A stretch of 10,099 nt of DNA from Chloroflexia bacterium (lineage in GTDB: Bacteria; Chloroflexota; Chloroflexia; Thermomicrobiales; UBA6265): the NCBI GenBank assembly GCA_030430125.1, contig JAUIGA010000092.1, positions 1-10,099 on the forward strand. Direction: 5' to 3'. Under the pieces are notes generated by a model. The model did not search any database. It worked only from the letters and a program-made list of their open reading frames with translations, and was not told the origin of the DNA. Within the stretch, counting starts at the first letter, position 1. Each line of letters opens with the position of its first letter. The position numbers and the translations under genes are program-made. Shown here piece by piece: positions 1 through 6,781 of this stretch.

Positions 1-99
1 CGGTCGCCGCTGCCCGCGCATACCGGCGCATTCGACATCTCCGCCGCCCGCGAAGTGCTCGGGTGGGAGCCACTTCATTCGTGGCGCGACGAAGAATAG
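1..99 (+). CDS. NAD-dependent epimerase/dehydratase (SDR), C-terminal fragment
   Basis: Reading frame 1 is open from the left edge to TAG at 97-99 and gives the last 32 residues of a protein. The segment FDISAAREVLGWEPLHSWRD (residues 11-30 of the fragment) is the typical C-terminus of extended SDR proteins of the epimerase/uronate-dehydrogenase kind, where AR..LG(W/F)EP describes the processed substrate-domain helix and the final HSWRD precedes the stop. The Rossmann fold and the catalytic YxxxK lie outside the window, so the substrate cannot be named; these enzymes usually oxidise or epimerise sugars, sugar acids or nucleotide sugars in the cytoplasm. It ends 22 bp before the stop of the convergent C45-family gene, with no clear terminator between them. 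Confidence 0.72.
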   Translation, partial: RSPLPAHTGAFDISAAREVLGWEPLHSWRDEE

Positions 100-121
100 C
101 TACTGACGGCGATGTGCCGGC

Positions 122-1231
122 CTACGCCCCCGCAGCGACCGTGCTGAATGCGTATCGCTCGTACTGATGCTCGTGCGGCGGCCCAACGGCAACCCACATC
201 TCGCCCTCCGTGGGGCGAGCGATCAGCGAGGCAAACGTCATCGCGTCGTGCGTTGGGTTGTCGTCAGGCTGGCGGCTGAGACAATCCGGGTAGCAGGTGC
301 GATCGCGCAGGATCGCCTGCATCGTTTCCGGGTTCAGTTGTCCGTGCCGGTCCTCAAGCAGCCTGCGCATGGTCGCCGAACGCGTTCGGGTGTTCGGCAG
401 GTACGCATCCTTCGCCCGTTCCTCGTGCAACATGTCTGGGTGCTCGAAGTGATTGGCGTGCGCGAGGAGATCGTTCTCCGGATCGATGCGCCCGGTCGCC
501 GCCGGCGTGGTCTCCAGGTCGGCGGCGGTGCCGTGCCGATCCATCAGCATCAGGTTGCGCGAGGACGCACGATGCAGCCCATCGATCGTCCGGATCGCAT
601 CGTCGACCGATTCGCATGTGAGCGCAAGCCGTGAGAACAGGTACCGTGGGAACCCAACGCGCCAACCCTCGCACGTGAGGTAGTTCGCGAACGCGCCCAT
701 GCCCTTGTCATTGATCCCGAGGTAGCTGACCTGTCCCGCCGGGGTGAGCATCAGCACCGATGGCATATCGTCGAAGACATACTCGACCACCACGCCAAGC
801 TGGGCATAGAAAGGGGGCAGGTCGGCATTCTGGCCGATCATGGCAATGCCGTCGCTGGTGGCGGCTGGCAGCACCGCGTACGAGGTGCACTCGTCACCCG
901 GCTCCTCCGCGATCGCATCGGCCGGCACCACGCCGAGCTCCGCGCGCAGCTGCAGCAACCAGGCTTCCTCGATCGAGATGCGCGCGCCAGCGGCAATCCC
1001 GCGGATCTCCTCGTCGAAGAACGGCGCCACCTCCTGCACCCACGGCTGGAACCGATGCGCGTTGCGCAACGCATCCTCCCGTCGAATACCCTGCTTCTCT
1101 TCCAGCCGGCTGCTGGCCAACTCCAGATGGAGATGAATGCGATCGATACAGGCTTCGCCGAATTGCCGTCCGATCTCGTAATGGGTTCCTTCGAATCGAT
1201 AGTGGGGGAAGATGTCAGGTACGACGCTCAT
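122..1231 (-). CDS. C45-family peptidase / acyl-CoA:6-APA acyltransferase-like Ntn hydrolase
   Basis: A 369-residue protein, a normal length for peptidase family C45 (isopenicillin-N acyltransferase fold). These Ntn hydrolases self-cleave before an internal Cys, which becomes the N-terminal nucleophile of the beta chain; they cleave or form amide bonds. The likely nucleophile is Cys115 in GDECTSYAV. Family-like blocks follow: GQNADLPP, LGINDKGMGAFANYL, GFPRYLFSRLAL, SSRNLMLMDRHG and LLAHANHFEHPDM. The frame stays open upstream to 1525, but ATG 1231 puts the start just before the first family-like block (HYRFEGTHYEIGRQFGEA). A weak GAAAGG lies 12 nt upstream, and a TTGACC-17-TAGCGT promoter about 70 bp upstream. 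No signal peptide is visible, so it is probably cytoplasmic. It is divergent from the alpha/beta hydrolase. The substrate is unknown; most bacterial members are uncharacterised, so a penicillin role should not be assumed. Confidence 0.88.
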   Translation of the reverse strand: MSVVPDIFPHYRFEGTHYEIGRQFGEACIDRIHLHLELASSRLEEKQGIRREDALRNAHRFQPWVQEVAPFFDEEIRGIAAGARISIEEAWLLQLRAELGVVPADAIAEEPGDECTSYAVLPAATSDGIAMIGQNADLPPFYAQLGVVVEYVFDDMPSVLMLTPAGQVSYLGINDKGMGAFANYLTCEGWRVGFPRYLFSRLALTCESVDDAIRTIDGLHRASSRNLMLMDRHGTAADLETTPAATGRIDPENDLLAHANHFEHPDMLHEERAKDAYLPNTRTRSATMRRLLEDRHGQLNPETMQAILRDRTCYPDCLSRQPDDNPTHDAMTFASLIARPTEGEMWVAVGPPHEHQYERYAFSTVAAGA

Positions 1232-1298
1232 GGAAGCTCGATGCCTTTCAGGGAGGTTGCGCCGGGTCGTGCCACGGCGAAGTCCACAACGACCATTG

Positions 1299-1327
1299 AC
1301 GCTAGCAGGTTCCTGAGACCCGGTCAA
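1299..1327 (-). promoter_or_regulatory. Predicted sigma70-type extended -10 promoter of the C45 gene
   Basis: On the minus strand TTGACC (1322-1327) is followed after exactly 17 bp by TAGCGT (1299-1304), which is immediately preceded by TGC, an extended -10 signature. A transcript would start near 1291, about 60 nt before ATG 1231. The same TGCTAGC core recurs at the promoter of the dehydratase gene (2383-2389). Predicted from sequence only. Confidence 0.5.
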
Positions 1328-1385
1328 CTGCGCAAGCGTAGCGATGCCCCGTTCCAAACTCATACGGAATCGGGACAAACGTTCA

Positions 1386-1402
1386 TCCGGGACTGCCCCG
1401 GA
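1386..1402 (+). other. Small GC hairpin in the divergent intergenic region
   Basis: TCCGGG (1386-1391) and CCCGGA (1397-1402) form a perfect 6-bp stem with a 5-nt loop, followed on the plus strand by CGCTTTCT. It sits 97 nt before the hydrolase start. It resembles a very small attenuator or protein-binding dyad, but the T run is broken and the stem is short, so a function is not established. Confidence 0.25.
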
Positions 1403-1425
1403 CGCTTTCTCGATGTGTCGAATTC

Positions 1426-1434
1426 TGGTACCGT
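1426..1434 (+). promoter_or_regulatory. Possible extended -10 element for the alpha/beta hydrolase
   Basis: TGG followed by TACCGT (1429-1434) fits TGnTAnnnT, placing a transcript start near 1441 and a leader of about 58 nt before GTG 1499. No convincing -35 hexamer lies 16-18 bp upstream (TTTCTC at 17 bp is poor), so this is only a weak candidate. Confidence 0.22.
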
Positions 1435-1487
1435 CCCGGTGTTCGATGGCCCGGTGACGCACGACGCACCCGAGCCCCCCTGTTCCT

Positions 1488-1492
1488 GGAGG
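1488..1492 (+). promoter_or_regulatory. Shine-Dalgarno site fixing the GTG start at 1499
   Basis: GGAGG at 1488-1492 lies 6 nt before GTG 1499. It is the best ribosome binding site in the left half of the window and decides the start of the alpha/beta hydrolase against the upstream in-frame codons (frame open from 1055) and the downstream ATG at 1562. Confidence 0.7.
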
Positions 1493-1498
1493 TACTGT

Positions 1499-2341
1499 GT
1501 GACGACGACTCCCGCCTGGCGACAAAACACAGACGCCCTATACGGGCTGGGCAGGACGACAATGTTCGCCTGCCAATATGACCAGCGGTTCTCCTATTGT
1601 CTCTACGTGCCGCTCAGTCACCACGACCAGATCGACCGCACCTATCCCCTCGCGGTTGTCGTGCACGGCACCGGCAGGACCGCGATGCAATACCGCGACG
1701 CCTTCGCCGACTTTGCCGAAACACATCAGTGCATCGTCCTCGCACCACTATTTCCCGCCGGAATTCCCGAGCCGGGCAACCTGAGCAACTACAAGTTCAT
1801 CGCCTGCGGGGACATCCGGTTCGACCACATCCTGCTCGCGATGGTCGACGAAATCGCCAAGACCTACCGCGTCAGGTCGGACCGGTTCCTGCTTCACGGC
1901 TTCTCGGGCGGTGGCCACTTTGCCCATCGTTTCTTCTATCTGCACCCGGACCGCTGCCTCGGCGTCTCGATCGGCGCGCCGGGCGTCGTCACGCTTCTGG
2001 ACTATGACCATGATTTCTGGGTGGGCATTCGCAATCTGGAAGCAGAGTTCGGTATCGTCCCCGATGTCGACGAGATGCGCCGGGTGCCGGTCCAGATGAT
2101 CGTCGGAGGTAACGACACCGAGACCTGGGAAATCACGATCGAACCGGGCAGTTGGCTCTGGATGGACGGCGCGGCGACTGCCGACGGGAATCGTCAGGAC
2201 CGAATGCTGGCGCTCAAGGCGAGCTTCGAGCGCGAGGGTATCACGGTCCAGCACGTGGTCGTGCCGGGAATCGGACATGAGGGCTTCAGGCTCGTCGCGC
2301 CAGTTCAGGAATTCTTCGCGTCGATCCTGGACCGGCAATAG
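1499..2341 (+). CDS. Alpha/beta hydrolase (esterase / PHB-depolymerase-like)
   Basis: A 280-residue serine hydrolase. The core beta strand and oxyanion loop read LAVVVHGTGRTAMQY (51-65); the nucleophile elbow is LLHGFSGGGHFAHRF with Ser136; the acid is probably Asp206 in MIVGGNDTE; the base is His260 in GIGHEGF, close to the C-terminus. The order Ser-Asp-His and spacing fit the alpha/beta-hydrolase fold. The GFSGGG elbow and the RFLLHG context resemble the esterase/polyhydroxybutyrate-depolymerase-like group, but the substrate is not readable. There is no signal peptide after the chosen GTG, so it is likely intracellular. The start rests on GGAGG 6 nt upstream; the longer frame upstream runs antisense through the C45 gene and is not coding. 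A roughly 30-residue segment rich in Trp and Asp (about 207-236) between acid and base may be a lid. The next gene on the same strand is a sugar-acid dehydratase, so an ester or lactone substrate is possible (inference). Confidence 0.83.
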   Translation: MTTTPAWRQNTDALYGLGRTTMFACQYDQRFSYCLYVPLSHHDQIDRTYPLAVVVHGTGRTAMQYRDAFADFAETHQCIVLAPLFPAGIPEPGNLSNYKFIACGDIRFDHILLAMVDEIAKTYRVRSDRFLLHGFSGGGHFAHRFFYLHPDRCLGVSIGAPGVVTLLDYDHDFWVGIRNLEAEFGIVPDVDEMRRVPVQMIVGGNDTETWEITIEPGSWLWMDGAATADGNRQDRMLALKASFEREGITVQHVVVPGIGHEGFRLVAPVQEFFASILDRQ

Positions 2342-2362
2342 CACAAGGAATCCAGCCCGCCA

Positions 2363-2391
2363 TTCCCATCGATCGGACCCTTTGCTAGCAT
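2363..2391 (+). promoter_or_regulatory. Predicted extended -10 promoter of the dehydratase gene
   Basis: TTCCCA (2363-2368), 17 bp, then TAGCAT (2386-2391) preceded by TGC (2383-2385). Transcription would begin near 2398. This argues against translation from the in-frame GTG at 2392, which would precede the transcript start, and supports GTG 2437. The gene could additionally be read through from the alpha/beta hydrolase, whose stop is only about 20 bp upstream of the -35. Confidence 0.42.
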
Positions 2392-2436
2392 GTGTCAACC
2401 GACCGATCCGCCACATCTACACCGGGAAATGCCGCC

Positions 2437-3636
2437 GTGAAGATCACCGATGTCCGATTTCGCCAGGTTTCCGGGTCGCTCCCCCACGCCGATGGCGAGT
2501 TCTGGGAAGAGCGACTCATCCAACCGCTCGATGTCTATCCCGAGTATCGACAGCGCGGACGCGGCGAGATGCAGCGAGTCAACGACGGTCATCTCGCTGT
2601 CAGTGCAATCTTCATCGAGATCGAGACCGACGAAGGCGTCACCGGGCTCGGCGGTCCCATCAATCTCGATATTGCCTGGATCGCACACCGCCAGTTTCGC
2701 CCCTTTCTCATTGGCGAGAACCCCCTCGCGGTCGAACGACTGTGGGATCTCATGTACCGGTCGGCCGTTCACGGACGCAAGGGAGAAGCGATGTTCGCAA
2801 TCAGCGCCCTCGACGGGGCGCTGTGGGATCTCAAGGGCAAGGCACTGGGTGTCCCCGTGCACGTACTGCTCGGCGGTCCCGTGCGCACGGAAATCCCTGC
2901 CTACGCCAGCGCACTGGGCTATTCCCTGGAACCCGAGAAAGCACACAAAGTCGCGAGAGAGCTCGCTGAAGCGGGATTTCGGGCAACGAAGTGGTTCCCG
3001 CGCATGGGACCAGTCGATGGCAAGGCGGGCATGCGGAAGAACCTGGAGCTTGCCGAGACCCTGCGCGACGCCGTTGGTCCGGACGTCGACATCATGCTCG
3101 ACGCCTGGATGAGCTGGAATGTCCCCTACACTCTGAAAATGGCCGATCTTCTTGAGGAAGTCGCACCCCGCTGGATCGAAGAGCCGGTCCTGCCCGATAT
3201 GATTCCGCAGTACGCGGAGATTCGCGCACAGTCGCCCGTCCCCACCGCTGGGGGCGAGCATGAGTACACCAGATGGGGCATGGCGCAGCTTCTCGAAGCG
3301 GGTGCTGTCGATGTGCTGCAGCCGGACACGTACTGGGCGGGCGGTGTCACCGAGCTCCAGAAGATCTACGCGCTGGCGTCGGTCTACGACATCCCGGTTA
3401 TCCCGCACGGGCACTCAGTGCCGACCAACGTACAGCTGATGGCGAGCCAGCCAGTCTTGATGGCGCCGATCCTCGAGTACCTCGTGAAGTGGAACGAAGT
3501 CCACCAGTTCTTCCTCAAGGACAAGGTGAAGCCGGTCAACGGCTGCATTACCGTCCCGAACCGCCCAGGGATGGGGATGGAGCTCGATCCGGCGGTCATC
3601 GAAGGTGATTGCTACCTGTCGTTCACGATTTCGTGA
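2437..3636 (+). CDS. Enolase-superfamily sugar-acid dehydratase, L-rhamnonate-dehydratase-like
   Basis: A 399-residue member of the mandelate racemase/muconate lactonizing enzyme family. These Mg2+ enzymes abstract the proton alpha to a carboxylate; sugar-acid members remove water to give 2-keto-3-deoxy acids. The N-terminal capping domain (about 1-135) starts KITDVRFRQ, and the barrel follows. Predicted Mg ligands are Asp222 (MLDAWMSW), Glu248 (RWIEEP) and Glu274 (AGGEHEYTRW); the catalytic pair is Asp297 (LQPDTYWAGG) and His324 (VIPHGHSV); Lys185 lies in ATKWFPR. The blocks MRKNLELAETLRDAVGPD, LDAWMSW, GGEHE, QPD..W.GGVTEL and PVNG....P..PGMGMELD resemble L-rhamnonate dehydratase more than galactonate dehydratase, which places it near that subgroup without proving the substrate. 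GTG 2437 is chosen because family members begin at this KITDV; GGGAAA lies 7 nt upstream, and the alternative GTG 2392 sits on the predicted promoter. It converges on asnB. Confidence 0.87.
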   Translation: MKITDVRFRQVSGSLPHADGEFWEERLIQPLDVYPEYRQRGRGEMQRVNDGHLAVSAIFIEIETDEGVTGLGGPINLDIAWIAHRQFRPFLIGENPLAVERLWDLMYRSAVHGRKGEAMFAISALDGALWDLKGKALGVPVHVLLGGPVRTEIPAYASALGYSLEPEKAHKVARELAEAGFRATKWFPRMGPVDGKAGMRKNLELAETLRDAVGPDVDIMLDAWMSWNVPYTLKMADLLEEVAPRWIEEPVLPDMIPQYAEIRAQSPVPTAGGEHEYTRWGMAQLLEAGAVDVLQPDTYWAGGVTELQKIYALASVYDIPVIPHGHSVPTNVQLMASQPVLMAPILEYLVKWNEVHQFFLKDKVKPVNGCITVPNRPGMGMELDPAVIEGDCYLSFTIS

Positions 3637-3648
3637 CCGAGTTCGAGA

Positions 3649-3694
3649 ACTCAACCGGCGATCTCCTCGCATTCGCGTGGGTCGCCGGTTGGGT
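3649..3694. terminator. Dyad between convergent genes, possible bidirectional terminator
   Basis: CAACCGGCGA (3652-3661) and TCGCCGGTTG (3682-3691) are a perfect 10-bp inverted repeat. It extends outward through one T-G wobble to C-G and A-T pairs (3649-3694), and the loop is 20 nt. It lies 12 bp after the dehydratase stop and 35 bp before the asnB stop, exactly where a shared terminator would be. There is no T run on either strand, so it is not a classical intrinsic terminator; a factor-dependent terminator or an RNA 3'-end stabiliser is the likelier role. Confidence 0.45.
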
Positions 3695-3729
3695 CAGTTC
3701 GAATCGATGCGCGTTCCTGCCGGCCGTGC

Positions 3730-5262
3730 CTATGCGGTCACGAACAATCCAACCGTCTGGGCCGGATCGATGCCCTCCAGCGCCTCGCGGAAGATGCGGT
3801 AGTAGGCAACTTCTTCCCGTGATCGGAGGGCCGGGTCGACCGTGATTCGTTCCCGGGCAAACGCATCGTCGGTCACCGTCGCGGCCATCACATCCCGCAG
3901 GACCGATGCTGCGCCAGAACCGTCGCCAAACTGCGCTTTCTTCCGCCAGAGCAGGTGCTCAGGCAGCCACCCCGCGAACGCCTTCCGCAGCAACCACTTT
4001 TCCGGTCTGTCATCGTCGACGCTCTTCCATGCTGCCGGCAGCGACATGCCCAGCTCGATCATGTCAAGCTCGAGAAACGGCACCCGAGCCTCGAGACCGT
4101 GCGCCATGGTGACGCGGTCGCCGCGCTGAAGATTGAGATTGTGCAGCCCTTCGATACTGCGCACCAGCTCGTCGTGCAGCGCTTCTTCAGTCTGGCAGGC
4201 ATGCAGGTACTCGTATCCGGCGAAGATCTCGTCCGCCCCCTCGCCAGTCAACACGACCTTGACGTGTTCGGCGGCGAATGCAGCCAGCAAGTAGTTGGCA
4301 ACAGCGCTGCGAACCAGCGATGGATCGTAGCTCTCGATGACCCGCACGACGTCGGGGACTGCGCGCAATGCGTCGGCCGAGGTGTAGATGCGTTCGTGGT
4401 GCTCGCTGCCGATGTGCTCGGCAACTTCTCTCGCGGCAAGAAGGTCCGGCGAGTCAGCCAACCCAACCGCGAACGTCTTCAGGGACTGTCCTCGTCTCCG
4501 GTACCAGCGAGCGGCGATGGCAGCCACCAGGCTGGAGTCGAGTCCGCCCGAGAGAAACACGCCGACCGGCACATCGCCCATCATCTGTCGCTCGACCGTA
4601 GAGACCAGTTGCGCGCGCACTCGGTCCAGAACGCGGTCCGGTACTTCCGTGTTGTCCGCCGAACGGCTATCGAGCCCATCCGCCATGTCCTGCCGGGGCG
4701 CAACTGGCGTCGCGAACGCAACCAGCCCGTCCTCCGGCGTCCAATAGTGCCCTGGTGGAAAGACCTCGACCGCAGGCCGCCATGGCGCATCGAACGCCCC
4801 CATCTCGGACGCGAACCGAACCTGATCCCCGCGACGAGCCCAGTAGAGTGGTTTGATGCCGACCGGATCACGCGCGGCGACGAAGCGACCGTCCTTTCCG
4901 GCAATGACGAAGGCAAACATCCCCAGCAGCTCACTGAACGCCGCGGGGCCTCGCTGATCAAACAGGTGAAGGGCAACCTCGTTGTCGGAACCGGTCAGGA
5001 ACTCGACATTTGGCAAGGACTGCCGAACAGCTTCATGGTTGTATATCTCGCCATTGCCCACCATGTAGATGTTGCCGCATGTCGTCGTCAGCGGCTGCCT
5101 GCCGCCTTCGAGATCAACGATTGCGAGCCGGCGGTGACCAAGCCAATTGCCAGCGACCGCGACACTGCCTTCGTCGTCGGGTCCGCGATGGGCGAGGCGA
5201 TCGAGCATCCGGGAACCGACAGTCTCTTCAACGCCGCCATATACAGCGGCTATGCCACACAT
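3730..5262 (-). CDS. asnB: Asparagine synthase (glutamine-hydrolysing), AsnB type
   Basis: A 510-residue cytoplasmic enzyme that makes asparagine from aspartate, ATP and glutamine. Residues 1-190 are a class II glutamine amidotransferase domain: MCGIAAVYGG puts the nucleophile Cys directly after the start Met, followed by HRGPDDEG (25-32), RRLAIVD (44-50), NGEIYNH (70-76) and GSDNE (91-95). Residues from about 205 are the synthetase domain, with the pyrophosphate loop SGGLDSS (238-244), FAVGL.DSPDL (264-274), ESYD (310-313), GEGADEIFAGY (340-350) and VEARVPFL-like LEARVPFLELD (390-400). The layout matches E. coli AsnB closely, though the C-terminal tail is shorter. The start is fixed by the need for Cys2; the frame continues to an ATG at 5289, which would bury the nucleophile. 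AAGGA lies 13 nt upstream, a long spacing. All recognised catalytic motifs are present, so it should be active. It is the last of five minus-strand genes, 179 bp after the EEP gene. Confidence 0.95.
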   Translation of the reverse strand: MCGIAAVYGGVEETVGSRMLDRLAHRGPDDEGSVAVAGNWLGHRRLAIVDLEGGRQPLTTTCGNIYMVGNGEIYNHEAVRQSLPNVEFLTGSDNEVALHLFDQRGPAAFSELLGMFAFVIAGKDGRFVAARDPVGIKPLYWARRGDQVRFASEMGAFDAPWRPAVEVFPPGHYWTPEDGLVAFATPVAPRQDMADGLDSRSADNTEVPDRVLDRVRAQLVSTVERQMMGDVPVGVFLSGGLDSSLVAAIAARWYRRRGQSLKTFAVGLADSPDLLAAREVAEHIGSEHHERIYTSADALRAVPDVVRVIESYDPSLVRSAVANYLLAAFAAEHVKVVLTGEGADEIFAGYEYLHACQTEEALHDELVRSIEGLHNLNLQRGDRVTMAHGLEARVPFLELDMIELGMSLPAAWKSVDDDRPEKWLLRKAFAGWLPEHLLWRKKAQFGDGSGAASVLRDVMAATVTDDAFARERITVDPALRSREEVAYYRIFREALEGIDPAQTVGLFVTA

Positions 5263-5342
5263 AGGGAAAAACACGTCCTTTCGGGACAACCGTGATCGCC
5301 GGTCGCATTCGGCGACGCCGCGGAGCGATCAACGGACACATT

Positions 5343-5348
5343 ATTCTA
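5343..5348 (-). promoter_or_regulatory. Possible -10 element for asnB
   Basis: The minus strand reads TAGAAT at 5343-5348, five of six matches to TATAAT, in the only AT-rich patch of the 179-bp gap before asnB. The leader would be about 70 nt. No acceptable -35 is found 16-18 bp upstream, so either an activator is needed or the match is chance. No convincing terminator follows the EEP gene, so read-through is also possible. Confidence 0.25.
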
Positions 5349-5441
5349 CTACCTCTGCCAGGCGGGTACCGTGCACGCGCGACGCCCATGCCCCTTCCGA
5401 GGAATGAGGCTTGCGGAGGCGATCAGCGATCGTGGCGACTG

Positions 5442-6293
5442 CTACTGCAGGTTGGCTGCGTGATCCGCGTTCGTGAGCGTGACGGTGGCGACCACAGGCC
5501 GATGGTCGGACCCGATGGCCTTGCCGACTGATGCCGACTCCGTCTGCCAATGCTCCGACACCCAGATATAGTCGATCCGGATGAACGGCGTCACGGGCAG
5601 TAACCCCAACGCCCAATCGACCTCCCCGATAGCTGGAAGTCTTGCGGGATAGGTGAAACCTGGTCCAACCCCTTCGGCCCCAAATGTGTCAATGAGGCCC
5701 AGCCCCTCCAACTCGGCGTAGCCACTATGTAGCGGCGTGATGTTGAAGTCACCGAGCAGGACAAGGGGCCCCTCGACGCCAGAAGCAATCTCCAATATTC
5801 CCTCGAACTGCTCGGTGGCGCCGGGTCTCGTCTCAAGCCCCGACCGGCTCAACCGAGGTGGTTGCGGATGGACGTTCATCACGGTGATCGGCTCGCCGTC
5901 CAGGTCGAGGGTCGCGATTAGGTCAGGCCGGCCCTGGCTGAGCTCCAGCCACTCCACACTGGCAATCGGGAACCGGCTGAGCAGGGCCATGCCCGGGATG
6001 CCGAGCCCGCGTATCTCCCGATGCGGGTAGATGTCGTCCAGGTCACGGTTCAGTGCCACCTCGGTCTCCGACGTGACCTCTTGCAGGGCGACAATATCGG
6101 CGTCGACGCGGCGCAGGTAGGCAACAAGCCGTTCCGGCGACACCAGCCCGTTCGCGACATTGAAGGTCATGACGGTAACGCTGGATGGATCCGACTGCGC
6201 CGCGTTAGCCTGACTTGAACCAGCCGGAGCGAGGACCGTTGCCACCGCCAGGGAGAGAATCGCAATCCACCGGAGAGGGATTTGAAGGGGCAT
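5442..6293 (-). CDS. Secreted endonuclease/exonuclease/phosphatase (EEP) family protein
   Basis: A 283-residue metal-dependent phosphodiesterase/phosphomonoesterase of the DNase I-like EEP fold. The N-terminus is a signal peptide: Arg8, a hydrophobic stretch 9-24, and a likely type I cleavage after ANA (29-31). Catalytic blocks in order are MTFNVANG (Asn45), IVALQEV (metal ligand Glu72), VMNVHPQPP (His142), LLGDFNITP (Asp182, Asn184), RIDYIWVS (Asp241) and GSDHRPV (Asp263, His264). This is the complete active-site set. EEP proteins act on nucleic acids, inositol or sphingolipid phosphoesters, and sequence alone does not choose among these; export suggests extracellular or cell-surface substrates. 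The frame is open to 6518, but ATG 6293 begins exactly at the signal peptide and has AAGGA 10 nt upstream. The deaminase stop is only 29 bp upstream, so the two genes are probably cotranscribed. Confidence 0.88.
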   Translation of the reverse strand: MPLQIPLRWIAILSLAVATVLAPAGSSQANAAQSDPSSVTVMTFNVANGLVSPERLVAYLRRVDADIVALQEVTSETEVALNRDLDDIYPHREIRGLGIPGMALLSRFPIASVEWLELSQGRPDLIATLDLDGEPITVMNVHPQPPRLSRSGLETRPGATEQFEGILEIASGVEGPLVLLGDFNITPLHSGYAELEGLGLIDTFGAEGVGPGFTYPARLPAIGEVDWALGLLPVTPFIRIDYIWVSEHWQTESASVGKAIGSDHRPVVATVTLTNADHAANLQ

Positions 6294-6322
6294 CGCGCGG
6301 TGATCCTTGCCGGTTGCAGTGA

Positions 6323-6781
6323 CTAGTCGCCCGGTGGTGGGTCCACCCTGTCCATCAGCGTGACCGCTTCTTCCTCGAGGATGCCGCGAACGACGAGCGG
6401 AGCGCCATCGCCCGCGCGTGCAACAAGCTTCTCGGTAAGGATCAGCGCGCGGTCGGGGTTTGCGGGTGCCGCGTAGTATAACTCGCCGATCCGTGTGGCG
6501 ATGATCGCTGTCGTGCACATGGGGCAGGGCTGGCCGCTGGCATAGATGCGGTACCCATCAAGCGACAGAACATGCTGCTCCTGGCAATAGTCGCGGATCA
6601 CCTTCAGCTCGGCATGGGATGTCGGGTCGAAGTCGGTGTTCGCCTGGTTGTGCCCCAACGCCGCGACGTTGCCAGACTGATCCACCAGCACCGCGCCAAA
6701 CGGTGCGTTGCCTTCCTTCGCGGCAACGCCAGCCTCGTCGATCGCCATCCGCATGAACCGCTCGTGTTCGGACTGTGTCAT
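6323..6781 (-). CDS. Zinc-dependent nucleoside/nucleobase deaminase (CDA/guanine-deaminase-like)
   Basis: A 152-residue cytidine-deaminase-fold protein. The zinc site is complete: His56 and the proton shuttle Glu58 in TSHAELKVIRDY, and Cys86 and Cys89 in GQPCPMC. APFGAVLVD (26-34) is the usual first strand, and the size matches small guanine/cytosine/nucleoside deaminases and TadA relatives. It hydrolyses an exocyclic amino group, releasing ammonia; the substrate is uncertain. PCPMC and AELKVIR fit guanine-deaminase-like proteins better than TadA, which usually has PCVMC. The residue before PC is Gln where Glu is usual. ATG 6781 shares its A with the upstream oxidoreductase's TGA (TGATG), implying translational coupling. 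A TTG at 6784 is an alternative start with better spacing (8 nt) from AGGAG at 6793-6797; it would add one residue. EEP follows 29 bp downstream. Confidence 0.88.
   Translation of the reverse strand: MTQSEHERFMRMAIDEAGVAAKEGNAPFGAVLVDQSGNVAALGHNQANTDFDPTSHAELKVIRDYCQEQHVLSLDGYRIYASGQPCPMCTTAIIATRIGELYYAAPANPDRALILTEKLVARAGDGAPLVVRGILEEEAVTLMDRVDPPPGD

Noticed and set aside
1055..1498. In-frame upstream extension of the alpha/beta hydrolase
   Set aside because: It runs antisense through the C45 gene and the divergent promoter region, shows no family motif, and the strong GGAGG before GTG 1499 gives a better start.
2395..3414. A 339-codon open frame on the minus strand opposite the dehydratase
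   Set aside because: Antisense shadow of the enolase-superfamily gene; no motif, and it is explained by the high GC content.
3693..3709. GTTCGAATC-like tRNA T-arm
   Set aside because: The flanking 5-nt segments do not pair, and there is no cloverleaf or acceptor stem around it.
3955..5295. A 446-codon open frame on the plus strand opposite asnB
   Set aside because: It is the antisense shadow of a gene with complete AsnB motifs; its own translation is rich in Arg, Gln and Val with no recognisable domain.
5399..5441. Possible terminator after the EEP gene (CGATC-AGC-GATCG and CTGC-TACT-GCAG)
   Set aside because: The stems are only 4-5 bp with no T run; not distinguishable from chance in GC-rich DNA.
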